Assembly: GCA_004525825.1 (NCBI GenBank) | Contig: SPBY01000028.1 | Coordinates: 1 to 13,842, forward strand | Length of the DNA: 13,842 bases | Source of the DNA: Bacteroidia bacterium | GTDB lineage: Bacteria > Bacteroidota > Bacteroidia > Bacteroidales > GCA-2748055 | Reading direction: 5' to 3' | Shown: piece by piece, positions 13,071-13,842 of the stretch | How the letters are laid out: each line of letters begins with the position of its first letter | Numbering within the stretch: position 1 is the first letter of the stretch | Notes under the pieces: generated by a model | The model's database searches: none | What the model was told of the DNA's origin: nothing | Seen by the model: the letters and a program-made list of their open reading frames with translations, nothing else | Program-made: the position numbers and the translations under genes

Positions 13071-13842
13071 ATGAAACCATACAACGTCCTGGCAGCTGTT
13101 TTCATTATGATCCTGACTGCCTCATGTGCACATGAATACCATGTATCCCCGGAAGGGGATGATCAGAACAGGGGTTCCTCCGGGAGTCCATTCAGGACCA
13201 TTTCAAAGGCGGCAGAAGTGGCCCGGCCGGGAGACCAGGTTACGGTTCATGAAGGGATCTACCGGGAGCGCGTAAATCCTCTTTTTGGAGGGACTTCGGA
13301 CACAAAGCGCATTGTATACCAGGCAGCCGATGGGGAGCAGGTAGAGATCAAAGGTTCCGAGGTGGTTAGCGGATGGGAGTCCCTTGGCGGAGGAGTCTGG
13401 AAGGTGATCCTTCCCAACTCCCTGTTTGGAGATCACAATCCCTTTGAAACAAATATAGCAGGCGACTGGCTGGTGGATGGAGGCTGGAACCACACCGGCG
13501 AGGTATATCTGAACGGAAAATCACTATATGAAACAGAGACCGTGGAGGGGGTCATGGATCCCGTAGCCAATGAACGGGCACTGGATCCAGATGCTGCTCT
13601 TTATACCTGGTATGCCGAGTGTGATGACGAGCAAACCACCCTCTGGGCCAATTTTCATTCCTCGGATCCAAACATAGAACTGGTGGAGGTTCATGTGCGT
13701 GAAAGTTGTTTTTACCCGGATGCCCCGGGCAGGAACTACATTACCGTGGATGGTTTTCATATGAGCCAGGCTGCCACCCAGTGGGCCCCTCCTTCAGCTG
13801 AGCAAGTGGGAATCATCGGCACCCACTGGAGCAAGGGGTGGA
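13071..13842 (+). CDS. GH120-like beta-helix glycosidase lipoprotein, N-terminal 257 aa (truncated by window end)
   Basis: The frame opens at ATG 13071 and is still open at the window edge. It starts with a lipoprotein signal (hydrophobic AAVFIMILTAS, Cys19), so the product is probably membrane-anchored at the cell surface or periplasm. A parallel beta-helix start follows: YHVSPEGDDQNRGSSGSPF (23-41), then TISKAAEVARPGDQV and HEGIYRERVNP (60-70). GEVYLNGKSLYE (143-154), TTLWANF (189-195), ESCFYP (211-216) and GFHMSQAATQWAPP (228-241) followed by GTHWSKGW (250-257) closely recall GH120 beta-xylosidases such as the Thermoanaerobacterium XylC. Beta-xylosidase activity on xylan fragments is therefore a reasonable guess. 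The GH120 catalytic acids lie further along and outside the window, so catalytic competence cannot be checked. Other beta-helix families share the first motif block but not the later ones. Confidence 0.82.
   Translation, partial: MKPYNVLAAVFIMILTASCAHEYHVSPEGDDQNRGSSGSPFRTISKAAEVARPGDQVTVHEGIYRERVNPLFGGTSDTKRIVYQAADGEQVEIKGSEVVSGWESLGGGVWKVILPNSLFGDHNPFETNIAGDWLVDGGWNHTGEVYLNGKSLYETETVEGVMDPVANERALDPDAALYTWYAECDDEQTTLWANFHSSDPNIELVEVHVRESCFYPDAPGRNYITVDGFHMSQAATQWAPPSAEQVGIIGTHWSKGW

Noticed and set aside
1..13842. tRNA, rRNA, CRISPR arrays, insertion sequences or phage genes
   Set aside because: No regularly spaced repeats, transposase or integrase motifs, or tRNA-like cloverleaf sequences were noticed in the intergenic regions.

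Overview
The window looks like a chromosomal segment of a Bacteroidota bacterium, probably an environmental member near Bacteroidales/Marinilabiliales. The evidence is a DUF5916 outer-membrane protein, a GH120-type lipoprotein glycosidase, a Tat-exported Gfo/Idh/MocA oxidoreductase of the type common in polysaccharide-degrading Bacteroidota, poor Shine-Dalgarno sequences, and several copies of the Bacteroidota -7 promoter element TAnnTTTG at sensible distances from starts. No rRNA, tRNA, CRISPR array, insertion sequence or phage gene was seen.

Layout. (1) 1-198: C-terminal tail of an unrecognised plus-strand gene. (2) 229-1638, minus: Tat-signal Gfo/Idh/MocA oxidoreductase with its own promoter. 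(3) 1826-4429, minus: clpB disaggregase, with a terminator just after it. (4) 4697-7943, minus: a tight three-gene operon of short-form arginine decarboxylase, agmatinase and a bacterial deoxyhypusine-synthase-like protein, started by a clear promoter and closed by a 13-bp-stem terminator. (5) 8050-9818, plus: a PcaF-like thiolase between gene debris, with a tiny lipoprotein ORF and a 27-aa ORF upstream, and downstream a collapsed alpha/beta-hydrolase gene that has lost its core and carries a frameshift. (6) 9921-10334, plus: a small secreted protein of unknown family. (7) 10345-12960, minus: a DUF5916 protein with an N-terminal CBM9-like domain. (8) 13071-end, plus: the N-terminal 257 residues of a GH120-like lipoprotein glycosidase, divergent from the DUF5916 gene.

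How the genes work together. The decarboxylase and agmatinase form a complete arginine -> agmatine -> putrescine route. The third gene encodes a deoxyhypusine-synthase fold protein with the catalytic lysine motif retained, although bacteria have no eIF5A. It most likely transfers an aminobutyl group between small amines, for example to make homospermidine, and it is the most interesting gene here. The right end (DUF5916 and the GH120-like glycosidase), and possibly the Gfo/Idh/MocA enzyme at the left, point to a polysaccharide-degrading lifestyle. ClpB and the thiolase are housekeeping or general metabolism.

All family assignments come from reading motifs and remembered family sequence; no search was run.
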